In this document: positions 41,891 to 51,226 of the stretch, piece by piece | Position numbering within the stretch: the stretch's first letter is position 1 | How the letters are laid out: each line of letters starts with the position of its first letter | Assembly (NCBI RefSeq): GCF_019145205.1 | Contig: NZ_JAHSTT010000019.1 | Span: forward strand, 16,505 to 80,504 | Length of the DNA: 64,000 nt | Direction of reading: 5' to 3' | DNA from: Pseudomonas khavaziana | Lineage (GTDB): Bacteria > Pseudomonadota > Gammaproteobacteria > Pseudomonadales > Pseudomonadaceae | The notes under the pieces: generated by a model | What the model saw: the letters and a program-made list of their open reading frames with translations, nothing else | What the model was told of the DNA's origin: nothing | The model's database searches: none | Translations under genes and position numbers: made by a program

Positions 41891-44176
41891 ATGAAGTTCA
41901 CCCGTATTCATCTGGCACTCGTTGCCGCGACCAGCATGACCCAGGGAATGGTCATGGCAGAGACCAGCGACAGTGACGTCGGCACCATTGGCGTACAAGG
42001 CAAGGCGACCGCAGGGGGCGGTTATATGGTCCCTGAGGAGAGCATCAAGGGCCGCTCCACGGTAACCAAGGAAGCCCTGGACAAGCAGGCCGCGACGGGC
42101 AACGCCATCGACAAGCTCAAGTACACCCCGGGCTTGAACATCTCCAGCGAAGACAACACCGGTCTCTCGGGTTTTCGCTTCAGCATGCGCGGGATGAACT
42201 CCGACCAGGTGGGTATGTCGGTGGACGGCATGCCGATCAACGACTCCGGCAACTATGCGCTGTACTCCAACCTGCTGGGCGACCCGGAGAATATCGACCA
42301 GATCTTCGTCACCCAGGGTGCAGCGGAAGCCGACGGCCCGCACATCGGTTCCAGCGGCGGCAACATCGGCATCGTGACCATTCGCCCGACCAAGGAAACC
42401 GGCGCCTTCGTCAAGCAAGTCGTCGGTAGCAACGCTACGCGCAAGACCTTCGCCCGCCTCAATACCGGCGAGATCAACGGCCTGAGCAATTGGCTGTCGG
42501 TGTCCCATACCGAAGGGCAGATGTGGCGTGGCTCGGGCGCGGTGCGTGCAGACAAGGTGGAGTGGAACAGCTTCTTCGACGCCGGCAACGGCAACACCGC
42601 CAACCTGATCCTCAAGTACCACGAGCAGGACAATAACAGTTACAGCCAGCTGACCAAGGCGCAATTCCAGCAGAACGGCCGCAAGTACGATCCCTACCCG
42701 GCGACGCCGAGCGTAGGCAGCAACGGCAAGTACAACAGCTACTACGCCCTGGCGCAGAACCCGTTCCAGACCTTTACCGCCGTGCTCAACACCCAGTTCA
42801 AACTGGCCGACAACCTGGCCCTGTCGGTGATCCCGTATTACTACTGGGGCAACGGCAGCGGCGTCGGCGCGTCCGCCTATGCGCTCAACCGCGGCTCGAA
42901 CCAGGGCGGTGTGTTCGACCTCGGCAACCTGCCCACCGCCGCGCAATACAACGCCGATGGCACGCCGAACAGCGGCGTGTACTACCGCCCTTCGCGCACC
43001 CAGACCTGGCGTCCGGGCATCACCACCAAGCTGACCTGGGACCTGGGCGACCACAGCCTGCAGTTCGGCTACTGGTACGAGCGCGCACGCCAGAGCCAGA
43101 CCCAGCCGTTCATTCCACTCAAGAGCAATGGCAAGCCGGTCGATACCTGGCCCGACTCCAACAGTGCCATCGTCGATGCCAATGGCAACCAGATCCAGGG
43201 GCGCGACCGCTTCACTGTCACCCCGGCGCAAAAAGTCTGGGCCCAGGACACCTGGTACATCAACCCGGACTGGACCTTCATCGCCGGCCTTGCGTACATG
43301 AACGTCGAGCGTGACGGCACCAACCACGGCAGCCTCACCGAGCAGCCGGAAAAACGTAACCAGACCTATAACAAACTGCTGCCCAACGTCGGCCTCAAAT
43401 ATCAGCTGGACGAGCGCGACCAACTGTTCTACAGCCTCTCGCGCAACATGCGCGTACCGCAGAACTACGCCCTCTACGACAAGGGCGCCGACTCCATCAA
43501 CCTCGAGCCGGAAACCAGCTGGAACCACGAGTTGGGCTGGCGCTACAGCGGCGACGACATGAGCCTGGCCGCCACCCTGTTCTACATGGACTTCAAGAAC
43601 CGCCAGGTGTCGTCCAAAGACATCAACGGCGATGCTGCCGACATCAACGTCGGTGCGGTCACCAACAAAGGGTTGGAGCTGGAATGGAGCGGCCAGTTGC
43701 CTCACCACTTCAACTACTACACCTCCTACACCTACACCAAGGCCGAGCAGCAAGACGACATGACCGTCTACAACGCCGGCAAAGCCATCGTCTTGCCCAC
43801 CAGCGGCAAGCAGTTCGCCAACGTGCCCAAGAACATGTTGGCGGCCAACATCGGTTATGACGACGGGCGCTTCTACGGCACCTTCGGCGGCAAGTACACC
43901 AGCAAGCTCTACGGCGACCTGACCAACGACGAAGCGATTTCCGGACGTACCGTATTCAACCTCGGCGCCGGTATCTACCTGCCGGTGGACAAGAAGGTGG
44001 TCAAGGACGCGACCCTGCGCCTGAACGTCGACAACCTGTTCGACAAGAAATACCTGGACGGCGTGTACACCACCAAGACCAACGCGGCCAGCTACAGCGG
44101 CTTCCGCGATGGCGACCCGGCGTACATCGTCGGCCTGGACCGCACCGTAACGGTTTCGCTGGAAGCGAATTTCTAA
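41891..44176 (+). CDS. TonB-dependent outer-membrane receptor
   Basis: A 761-residue outer-membrane receptor: signal peptide ending near residue 23, plug domain (about 50-160, with GFRFSMRGMNSDQVGMSVDG), then a 22-strand barrel ending in TVSLEANF with terminal Phe. The TonB box would lie in ETSDSDVGTIGV. No siderophore-specific signature is obvious. A dedicated ExbBD-TonB set, and a phospholipase D-like gene downstream, suggest a non-iron ligand, perhaps an organophosphate or lipid-derived compound. Confidence 0.92.
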   Translation: MKFTRIHLALVAATSMTQGMVMAETSDSDVGTIGVQGKATAGGGYMVPEESIKGRSTVTKEALDKQAATGNAIDKLKYTPGLNISSEDNTGLSGFRFSMRGMNSDQVGMSVDGMPINDSGNYALYSNLLGDPENIDQIFVTQGAAEADGPHIGSSGGNIGIVTIRPTKETGAFVKQVVGSNATRKTFARLNTGEINGLSNWLSVSHTEGQMWRGSGAVRADKVEWNSFFDAGNGNTANLILKYHEQDNNSYSQLTKAQFQQNGRKYDPYPATPSVGSNGKYNSYYALAQNPFQTFTAVLNTQFKLADNLALSVIPYYYWGNGSGVGASAYALNRGSNQGGVFDLGNLPTAAQYNADGTPNSGVYYRPSRTQTWRPGITTKLTWDLGDHSLQFGYWYERARQSQTQPFIPLKSNGKPVDTWPDSNSAIVDANGNQIQGRDRFTVTPAQKVWAQDTWYINPDWTFIAGLAYMNVERDGTNHGSLTEQPEKRNQTYNKLLPNVGLKYQLDERDQLFYSLSRNMRVPQNYALYDKGADSINLEPETSWNHELGWRYSGDDMSLAATLFYMDFKNRQVSSKDINGDAADINVGAVTNKGLELEWSGQLPHHFNYYTSYTYTKAEQQDDMTVYNAGKAIVLPTSGKQFANVPKNMLAANIGYDDGRFYGTFGGKYTSKLYGDLTNDEAISGRTVFNLGAGIYLPVDKKVVKDATLRLNVDNLFDKKYLDGVYTTKTNAASYSGFRDGDPAYIVGLDRTVTVSLEANF

Positions 44177-44200
44177 GACTGACCCAAGAGGAACACCATC

Positions 44201-44848
44201 ATGGATATGAACCTGCTCCACGACGTCACCTTCTATGTGATGTATGCGGCGATGGCCATCGCGATCTTCATCGCCATCGAACGCGGTATCTACTTCGCCT
44301 ATGTGCGTCGCCAGGCCCGCGCCCTCACCGACGCCCTGGGCCCCCAGGTGCACAGCGAACGCGAGTTGCCGGACAGCCTGACCCGCCGCCACAGCCTGCC
44401 GCTGAACATGGTGTTGCCGGTGCTGGCGCAGAAGGCGTCCAATGGCTCGCGCAAAGACCTCGACGACGAAATCGAAACCCAATACCTGAAGACCCGCGCC
44501 CCCTTGGCCCGCAGCCTGTGGATCATCGAGACCATCACCACTGCTGCCCCTCTGCTCGGCTTGCTGGGTACCATTCTGGGCATCATCGACACCTTCAAGG
44601 CATTGGCGACGGCGGGTGTTTCCGACCCAGGGCAGATATCCGGTGGTATCGGTACGGCCTTGTTCGCCACCGGCCTGGGCATCGCCATCGCGCTGTTCTG
44701 CGTGGTGTTCCACAACTTCTTCCAGGATAGCCTGGAACGCATCAACGACCAGTTGAAGATCCTGCTGATCCGCGCAGCCAGCGGCGCCCGCGAGCAGGCC
44801 GAAGCACCACACCGCGCGCCGACCCCGCTTCACAGCCGCACTGCATGA
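44201..44848 (+). CDS. exbB: ExbB/TolQ/MotA-family proton channel protein
   Basis: A 215-residue protein with three helices (about 8-30, 105-130, 150-175) and the family segment APLLGLLGTILGIIDTFKALATAG. It forms the proton channel with ExbD. Its position after the receptor rather than before ExbD is unusual for exbB-exbD-tonB operons. Confidence 0.92.
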   Translation: MDMNLLHDVTFYVMYAAMAIAIFIAIERGIYFAYVRRQARALTDALGPQVHSERELPDSLTRRHSLPLNMVLPVLAQKASNGSRKDLDDEIETQYLKTRAPLARSLWIIETITTAAPLLGLLGTILGIIDTFKALATAGVSDPGQISGGIGTALFATGLGIAIALFCVVFHNFFQDSLERINDQLKILLIRAASGAREQAEAPHRAPTPLHSRTA

Positions 44849-44854
44849 TCCGCC

Positions 44855-44889
44855 GGGCGGGCGCGTCATGCACCCGCCCCTTCTTTTTG
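44855..44889 (+). terminator. Terminator or attenuator between exbB and PLD gene
   Basis: GGGCGGG (44855-44861) pairs with CCCGCCC (44873-44879), followed by CTTCTTTTT. It lies between genes of one strand, so the PLD gene may be only partly co-transcribed. Confidence 0.75.
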
Positions 44890-44904
44890 TCCGATGAGAC
44901 GCTT

Positions 44905-46122
44905 ATGTCCCTTTCGATGAAGTTGCGTATTGCAAGCCTCGCCGGCTTGCTCCTCAGTCCGCTGGCCCAGGCGGACTTTTCCATTCCAGGGTTTGAATTG
45001 GTGCATACCGTGCCGGTGGACACCACCCTGGACACTGGCGACCTGCGCCAGACCGGCGCGGTATGGATCGAGTTGTTCGACGGCGCGAAAAGCCGCATTG
45101 ATATCGGCCAGTTCTACGCCGCCGATCATCCCGGCTCGGTGATGGACAAGGTCATCGAACACCTTGAGGCTGCCGGCAAGCGCGGTGTGAAAATCCGTTT
45201 CCTGCTGGAAGAAAAAGGCATCAAGTTATCGGAAGCCGCCACCCTGGAACGCCTGCGTGCGATTCCCAACCTGACCTTCCGTGTGCTGCCCTACGGACAA
45301 CTGAGCGGCGGCATCATCCACGCCAAATACCTTGTGGTGGATGGCAAGCAGGCCTTCATCGGTAGCCAGAATTTCGACTGGCGCTCCCTGGAACATATTC
45401 ACGAAACCGGGCTGCGGATCACGGACGAGACGGTGGTGGGCCAGGTCCAGGCGATCTTCGATCAGGACTGGCAAGCCCAGGCCGCCCTCGCCGACAAGCA
45501 ACCGGTGCCGCTGCCAACTACCGGCCAGCAACCTACACGTGTCGGCAATTACCTGGTGGCCAGCCCGCAACGCTACAACCCGCCCGGAGTAGGCGACTCA
45601 CAGCTGGAACTGCCACGCCTGCTGGGCGAAGCAAAAAAACAAGTCCGCGTGCAATTGCTCGACTATGCGCCGCTGTCCTACGGCCCGGATCGGACCCGGC
45701 CGTACTACGCGGTGATCGACAACGCCGTGCGCGCCGCAGCTGCCCGCGGGGTGTCGATCAAACTGATGGTGTCCAACTGGAACACCGACAAGCTGGAATT
45801 GCCCTACCTCAAGAGCCTGGCAGTGCTGCCCAACGTCGAGATCAAGATCGTCACGCTGCCCGAGGCCAAGCAAGGCTTTATCCCCTACGCGCGGGTGATC
45901 CACAGCAAGACCATGGAGATCGACGGGCAAGTGGCGTGGATCGGCACCAGCAACTGGTTGGGTGGTTACCTGGATAACTCGCGCAACCTGGAGGTGGTGA
46001 TGCGCAGTGAAGCAATGGCCAGGCGTGTGGGGCAATTGCATGAACAGTTGTGGGACGGGCCCTACGCTAGAGCCTTGAACGTGACTGATGAGTACCCCGC
46101 GCCCCATCCTGGCCAGCATTGA
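44905..46122 (+). CDS. Secreted phospholipase D-like protein
   Basis: A 405-residue exported protein with signal peptide ending AQA at about residue 23 and two HKD motifs: HAKYLVVD at His139 and HSKTMEID at His333. Two HKD sites in one chain form a complete PLD active site acting on a phosphodiester, e.g. phospholipid or nucleic acid. ATG 44905 was chosen as the longer frame starts before the terminator. It may supply or process the ligand of the preceding TonB receptor. Confidence 0.9.
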   Translation: MSLSMKLRIASLAGLLLSPLAQADFSIPGFELVHTVPVDTTLDTGDLRQTGAVWIELFDGAKSRIDIGQFYAADHPGSVMDKVIEHLEAAGKRGVKIRFLLEEKGIKLSEAATLERLRAIPNLTFRVLPYGQLSGGIIHAKYLVVDGKQAFIGSQNFDWRSLEHIHETGLRITDETVVGQVQAIFDQDWQAQAALADKQPVPLPTTGQQPTRVGNYLVASPQRYNPPGVGDSQLELPRLLGEAKKQVRVQLLDYAPLSYGPDRTRPYYAVIDNAVRAAAARGVSIKLMVSNWNTDKLELPYLKSLAVLPNVEIKIVTLPEAKQGFIPYARVIHSKTMEIDGQVAWIGTSNWLGGYLDNSRNLEVVMRSEAMARRVGQLHEQLWDGPYARALNVTDEYPAPHPGQH

Positions 46123-46217
46123 CCTGGGGCACCTGAGTAATGGTAGTGTGTGAAAATGTTTCTGTCTTATCCGTCAGAAACGCCCTACTCACTACCTGCA
46201 AAGGAATGCCTCTCACC

Positions 46218-47957
46218 ATGCACTTCCCCCTGAAAAAACTGGTGGTTGCCACCCTGTTCGCTACCAGCCTTGTGGCGGTCACCACCCCTGCGCTCGCCAA
46301 CATCAGCGCCGAACAAAGCGCGGCCATCCTGAAGAGCTTCAGCGACACGTCGGTCACCGATTTCCGCGGTTTCCTCGGCACCCTGGCCAAGGGCGACCTG
46401 GGCAAGAGCAGTGACGTCGGCCCGGCTATCAGCACCTTTCTCGACAACAAGCCCCTGAACGCCGGGCAGCAGAATGAAATCAACCGCCTGCTAGGCATCT
46501 ACACCCGGGCGAAGTACGGCAAGGCGGCCCTGGAAACCCTGCGCGAACTGGTGGAGATCCCGACGTTCAACGTAGACGGTCTGCCACAGTACAAAAACCC
46601 GGAATTCCTCAAGATCGCCGACAAGATCCAGGCCCTGGCCAAGTCCTTCAACCTGAACTTCCGTAACGTCGATAACCGTGTGTACGAAATTTCCCTGGAA
46701 GGCAGCGGCGATGAAGTCGTCGGTGTACATGCCCACGCCGATGTGGTGCCGGTGACCCCGGAGAATTGGGTACTGCAAGACGGCACCAAGCTCGACCCGT
46801 TCAAGGTCACGCTGATCGGCGACCGCATGTATGGCCGTGGCACCGAGGATGACAAGAACGGCATCGTCGTGACGATGTACGCCATGAAGGTGATCAAGGA
46901 AGAAAAGTTGCCACTGGCGCGCACGTTCAAGCTGCTGGTGGACACCACCGAGGAAACCTCCGGTGACGCCATTCCTTACTATTTCGAACGCAATCCCGTG
47001 CCGCAATACAACCTGGCGCTGGATGGCGGCTACCCGGTAGTGATCGCCGAAAAAGGCTCGGGCACCGTCATGGCCACCTTCCCGGTGCGCAAGGGCGAAG
47101 GCCAAGGCGCAGAAATCATTGCGATGACTGGCGGCAAGGCCACCAACCAGATTCCTTCCGCCTCGGTTGCCACGCTGGTCAGCGATAAACCCGCTGAGTT
47201 GGCCGCCAGCCTGCAACAGGCCGGGGCTGACTATGCCAAGCGAAATGGCGGCAATTTCAAGGTGACCGCCCAGGTCGACGGCAAGGACGTCAAACTCACC
47301 GTCACTGGCGTGTCTGCCCACTCCTCCGAACCTGAATCCGGGATCAACCCGGTGGCACGCATGCTGGAGTTGATCCACAGCCTGGACGGCAAGATTGCCC
47401 TCAAGCACAACCACATCACCGACGCCGCCCAGTATGCGGCGGACAACTGGGGCCTGGACTACCTGGGCGGCAAATTGGGCGTGGGCTTTGCCGATGACTT
47501 CATGGGGCCGCTGACCACCTCGCCGACCTTTGTCGGCCTGGATGACAAAGCCTTCAAGCTGGCGGTCAACCTGCGTGCGCCGAAGGGCAAATCACCGGAA
47601 AAACTCAAAGCCGAAATCGCCGAGAAGTTGAGCGCCTGGGACAAACGCACCCAGGTCAAGGTGGACTTTACCTACTCGCTGGATACGCCGATGTACCGCA
47701 ACCCTGAAGGTGAATGGGTCAAGGCCTTGCTGGCGGTCGCCACGGAAAACCTCGGCATGGAGCACAAGTTTGGCACCTCGGCCGGCGCGACCTCCGTGCA
47801 TGACCTGCCCAATGGCGTGCAATTCGGCCTGGCGCGACCTGAAGAGAAGTACACCGGGCACACCGACGGTGAGTTCAAGACCGTCGAGCAGTTTTTGCTG
47901 GACCTGCAGATTGTCACTGAAATGATCGGCCGAGTTGGCCAACTGCCCAAGCTCTAA
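46218..47957 (+). CDS. M20-family dipeptidase, exported
   Basis: A 579-residue M20 metallopeptidase with signal peptide ending ALA near residue 26. Zinc and catalytic residues appear in VHAHADVV (His173, Asp175), YGRGTEDDKNG and TTEETSGD, with a lid-domain segment near GVSAHSSEPESGINPVAR. It resembles PepV-type dipeptidases but is longer and periplasmic. ATG 46218 lies nine bases after AAGGA; the ATG at 46206 is too close to it. Confidence 0.88.
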   Translation: MHFPLKKLVVATLFATSLVAVTTPALANISAEQSAAILKSFSDTSVTDFRGFLGTLAKGDLGKSSDVGPAISTFLDNKPLNAGQQNEINRLLGIYTRAKYGKAALETLRELVEIPTFNVDGLPQYKNPEFLKIADKIQALAKSFNLNFRNVDNRVYEISLEGSGDEVVGVHAHADVVPVTPENWVLQDGTKLDPFKVTLIGDRMYGRGTEDDKNGIVVTMYAMKVIKEEKLPLARTFKLLVDTTEETSGDAIPYYFERNPVPQYNLALDGGYPVVIAEKGSGTVMATFPVRKGEGQGAEIIAMTGGKATNQIPSASVATLVSDKPAELAASLQQAGADYAKRNGGNFKVTAQVDGKDVKLTVTGVSAHSSEPESGINPVARMLELIHSLDGKIALKHNHITDAAQYAADNWGLDYLGGKLGVGFADDFMGPLTTSPTFVGLDDKAFKLAVNLRAPKGKSPEKLKAEIAEKLSAWDKRTQVKVDFTYSLDTPMYRNPEGEWVKALLAVATENLGMEHKFGTSAGATSVHDLPNGVQFGLARPEEKYTGHTDGEFKTVEQFLLDLQIVTEMIGRVGQLPKL

Positions 47958-47963
47958 GCGCAA

Positions 47964-47991
47964 TGGGAGCCCGCCGCAATGGCGGGCTCGT
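47964..47991. terminator. Hairpin between convergent genes
   Basis: GAGCCCGCC and GGCGGGCTC form a stem between the dipeptidase stop and the stop of the convergent fusion gene. No T-run follows, so termination is likely but not certain. Confidence 0.55.
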
Positions 47992-49652
47992 CAGGCTTGC
48001 AGCATCAGCATATCCTCAAAAAAACCACCAACCGGCTCCGTGGGATGGCACAGCTGGATTTCCAGCACCCAGGCCATCTCACTCGGTGGGATTTCCAGCT
48101 CTGCCAGCACCTTGCTTTCGAACAGCGCATGGGGAAAATCCGCAAGGCGGTGCCCTGCGAGGTTGCGCGCCAGCCTCCAGCCCTTGGACTCGGCGCTCTG
48201 CTCGGCGAAGTCATAAAGTTCACGTCCGGTCAGCCCGCGTAGCCAGGCTTCACGGGTTTCATCAAATACTTCATGCAGGGCTTTTGTACAGGCCAGGTGC
48301 AACGGCCAATCACCGAACACAAAGGTGTCGCCATAGTCGCCTTCGTAGCCATCCCACACCGGGCCCAGGTCAACCACGGCGATGTCCGTGGCGCGCAGCC
48401 TGCGTTGACGGTCAATGCCTTCACGGGGTGGGCGCACCGTGTCGGCGCCAAAGCGAATGTAGGTTGGATGCCAGGTGTGGGACGCGCCCATGGCGTGCAG
48501 TTGCTCGGCCGCCATATCGAGGGCTTCGCCGGTGGTCATACCCACCTTCAGTTGGCTGGCGATCGCCGCCAGGGCGCGGATGGACTGCTCGCGTGCGGCG
48601 AGCATGCCGTCCAGCGAGTAACGTGGGCCGACTTTTTCCCAGACTGGGTCCAAAGGTTTGGAGAGCGTTCCCGCACTCGAGCGGCCACTGGGCACAAAGG
48701 CTTCCGCGACAAACCGGTGGCTGGGCAGGCCCGCTTCAAGACAATCCGCACGTGTCTGGCTGATCATCGCGCCGTTACCGCAGGCATAGACCTGGGCAGC
48801 CTGCCAGTGATGCCCATGACTCAGCGCAACTTCCTGCACCCGACCCTCTGAGGCCAGTACCGGATGCCAGTGAAAACGCGGGTGGTCCATGACCATCCTG
48901 TCCAAAAACAAACGGTCATAAAAATCTGCCGGCTGCGCACCGCCCCAGTACAACGTCACCTCCACATCGCGTTTCAAGGCGGTCAGCAGAATCGGCTTGA
49001 TGCCTGCGTAACCCGTGCCCGTGGCGAACAGCACGACCGGCGCACCGTCATCGTCCTGCCAGGTGCAGGCACCAAAAGGCCCTTCCAGTTGCAACAGGTC
49101 GCCGGCTTCAAGGGCGCCCAGGAAAGTCTCGGAAAACAGCCCGCCGCTCACCCGACGAATCTGGAACACCAAGCGCCCATCGCTTTCGGCCGGCAGGTTG
49201 GCTATCGAGAAACAACGCGAGTCACCGTCGACCAGGCGGAACTTGACGTACTGTCCCGCTCGCACCGCCAGCGGCATATCCGGCATCAGGATCAACTCGA
49301 TGACATCCGGACTGAGCGTGCGCTTGTCCAGCACCGTTGCCTCGACCACGAGCGCGGGCGTGGCCAGCGACCAGCCGGGAATTTCCAGGCGCATGTCGGA
49401 GCAGGCATGGCTCTGGCACAACAGTATTTCATTGGCTGCCAGCGGGTAGGACGGCGCCGGGGCGCCCGGGTCCAGTAGCTTGGCACGGTGCGCACCATCG
49501 GCCACCACCACCTTGCACGACCCGCACGCGCCACGCCGGCACGAAAACGGCACGGTCAAGCCGCAGGCGAGCATTGCATCCAGCAACAGTTCATCACCGG
49601 CTTCAAAGGTTTTCCCCGAGGGGGCGAGTTCGATGACATAGCGTGTGTTCAT
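47991..49652 (-). CDS. 2Fe-2S/flavin reductase fused to M24 metallopeptidase-like domain
   Basis: A 553-residue protein with an uncommon domain order. Residues 1-90 are a plant-type ferredoxin (Cys38, 43, 46, 79). Residues about 95-325 are a ferredoxin-NADP reductase-type module with an FAD site (RCFSIANLP), nucleotide-binding GTGYAGIKPIL and YACGNG. Residues about 345-553 resemble a creatinase/aminopeptidase M24 domain with all five metal-ligand positions filled: Asp428, Asp439 (11 apart as in MetAP), His501 in GHRL, Glu531 and Glu546. No frameshift or stop interrupts the joint. The reductase half is like CDP-glucoseen reductase or oxygenase reductases. Function unknown; a MocR regulator is divergent. 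Confidence 0.85.
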   Translation of the reverse strand: MNTRYVIELAPSGKTFEAGDELLLDAMLACGLTVPFSCRRGACGSCKVVVADGAHRAKLLDPGAPAPSYPLAANEILLCQSHACSDMRLEIPGWSLATPALVVEATVLDKRTLSPDVIELILMPDMPLAVRAGQYVKFRLVDGDSRCFSIANLPAESDGRLVFQIRRVSGGLFSETFLGALEAGDLLQLEGPFGACTWQDDDGAPVVLFATGTGYAGIKPILLTALKRDVEVTLYWGGAQPADFYDRLFLDRMVMDHPRFHWHPVLASEGRVQEVALSHGHHWQAAQVYACGNGAMISQTRADCLEAGLPSHRFVAEAFVPSGRSSAGTLSKPLDPVWEKVGPRYSLDGMLAAREQSIRALAAIASQLKVGMTTGEALDMAAEQLHAMGASHTWHPTYIRFGADTVRPPREGIDRQRRLRATDIAVVDLGPVWDGYEGDYGDTFVFGDWPLHLACTKALHEVFDETREAWLRGLTGRELYDFAEQSAESKGWRLARNLAGHRLADFPHALFESKVLAELEIPPSEMAWVLEIQLCHPTEPVGGFFEDMLMLQA

Positions 49653-49729
49653 AAGGACCTCGGGGCAAGTGAGACCTGATTGTTGCGCTAGACTAGGCCC
49701 ATTAGAACCTCCAGATTTGGATAATTCAG
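49653..49729. promoter_or_regulatory. Divergent promoter region of fusion gene and MocR gene
   Basis: A 77-base gap between two divergent starts must hold both promoters and the MocR operator. The fusion gene has GAGGTCCTT as ribosome site. I cannot single out the operator by eye. Confidence 0.4.
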
Positions 49730-51220
49730 ATGGTCCAGATGCGCAAATGGCGCCCCTTGCTCAAACTCGACGAAGATACCCACCAGGCGTCCTACCGCAA
49801 GATTGCCGAGGGCCTGGTCACTGCCATCCTCGAAGGCCGCCTGGCGCCTGGGACGTTGCTGCCGGGCACGCGGGAGATGGCGCAGTTGCTCAACGTCAAC
49901 CGCAAGACCGTGATCCTGGCCTACGAAGAGGCCATGACCAAAGGCTGGCTGATCAGCGAGCCGCGCCGTGGCACCTTCGTCAATGCGCAATTGACGCCCA
50001 AGCCCATGCCCAGTGCTGCGCAACCGTCCTTCGCGCCGCCGCTGCTGGAGCAGCCGGTGGTGCCGTATTTCACCCACAACGCCCAAGTGGTCGCTCTCCA
50101 GCATCGACATGGCGCGCTGTTTTTCGACAATGGCACCAGCGATCACCGCTTGCTGCCCCAGGCCGTCTTGCATCGCTACTATCGCCATGCATTGCGCAAC
50201 AGTTTTGCCTCCAACACCTTGCGCTACGGCAGTGAGGGCACCGGTTACCATTTGCGCTGGGCCCTGGCCGACATGCTGCGAAATAATCGAGGATTGACAG
50301 TGAATGCCGAGAATATCTGCCTGACCCAGGGCACCCAGATGTCGCTGTACCTGAGCGCAAGCCTGCTGCTCAAGCCAGGCGATGTGGTGCTGGTGGAGCG
50401 TTTGAGTTACCCGCCGGCGTGGGAGATTTTCCGAAAACTCGGCGCGCAACTGGTCACGGTCGACATCGATGATGAAGGTTGCCGCACCGACCAGATCGAC
50501 CGTTTATGCCGCGAACATGACGTGCGCATGATCTACCTCACGCCCCACCACCAGTTCCCCACCACCGTGAGCTTGCATGCAGCACGCCGGCAACATCTGC
50601 TGGCACTGGCTGCGCAACATGGTTTTTGCGTGATCGAGGAAGACTACGATCACGAATACCATTTCAGCGGCCGCCCTTACCTGCCGCTGGCCAGTGACCG
50701 CGCCCAGCGCCATGTGATCTACATCGGTTCGTTATCCAAGGTGCTGGGCTCAACGTTTCGTTGCAGCTACATCGTGGCGCCCACCCAAGTGATTGAGGTT
50801 TTGCAGCGCAACGCCGCATTGATGGTGGGCGATGCCGATGGGGTGGCGCAGGCCATGCTGGCGGACTTGATCAATGACGGTGAGTTGAAAAAGCATCTGC
50901 GCCGCGTCTCGAAAGAATACCTGGCGCGCCGAACTGTGCTGCGCGATTGCCTGGACCAGGCATTCGGCGATCGCATCCAGGTGCGCGAGCCTGAGGGCGG
51001 GTTGGCGCTCTGGGTACGCTTGGAGGAAGGAATAGACGTGGATCGCTTGGTAACCACCGCCCTGGACCATGGGCTGGTGGTGCGCAGCGGTCGTCAGTTT
51101 TCACCCAACGACCGCCCGGAAAATGCGCTACGCCTGGGCTTTGCATCCCTGGACCGGGATGAAATCGCGCAAGCCACCCAGCGCTTGGCCCAGGCGATGA
51201 AAGCGATGGACATGGGGTGA
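49730..51220 (+). CDS. MocR/PdxR-type regulator (GntR HTH + aminotransferase fold)
   Basis: A 496-residue regulator. Residues about 15-85 form a GntR winged helix (GTLLPGTREMAQLLNVNRKTVILAY), and about 120-480 a fold-type I aminotransferase domain with the PLP-binding Lys in IGSLSKVLGS and Asp in IEEDYDHEY. MocR proteins usually control an adjacent divergent gene in response to an amine or PLP adduct, so the reductase-M24 fusion is the likely target. A second ATG four codons on is possible. Confidence 0.9.
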   Translation: MVQMRKWRPLLKLDEDTHQASYRKIAEGLVTAILEGRLAPGTLLPGTREMAQLLNVNRKTVILAYEEAMTKGWLISEPRRGTFVNAQLTPKPMPSAAQPSFAPPLLEQPVVPYFTHNAQVVALQHRHGALFFDNGTSDHRLLPQAVLHRYYRHALRNSFASNTLRYGSEGTGYHLRWALADMLRNNRGLTVNAENICLTQGTQMSLYLSASLLLKPGDVVLVERLSYPPAWEIFRKLGAQLVTVDIDDEGCRTDQIDRLCREHDVRMIYLTPHHQFPTTVSLHAARRQHLLALAAQHGFCVIEEDYDHEYHFSGRPYLPLASDRAQRHVIYIGSLSKVLGSTFRCSYIVAPTQVIEVLQRNAALMVGDADGVAQAMLADLINDGELKKHLRRVSKEYLARRTVLRDCLDQAFGDRIQVREPEGGLALWVRLEEGIDVDRLVTTALDHGLVVRSGRQFSPNDRPENALRLGFASLDRDEIAQATQRLAQAMKAMDMG

Positions 51221-51226
51221 AGCGAC

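Noticed and set aside
41852..44869. A 1005-codon open frame on the minus strand
   Set aside because: It is the antisense shadow of the TonB receptor and exbB genes, which have signal peptide, plug, barrel and helices in frame; the minus frame shows only low-complexity V/G/H/Q-rich translation.
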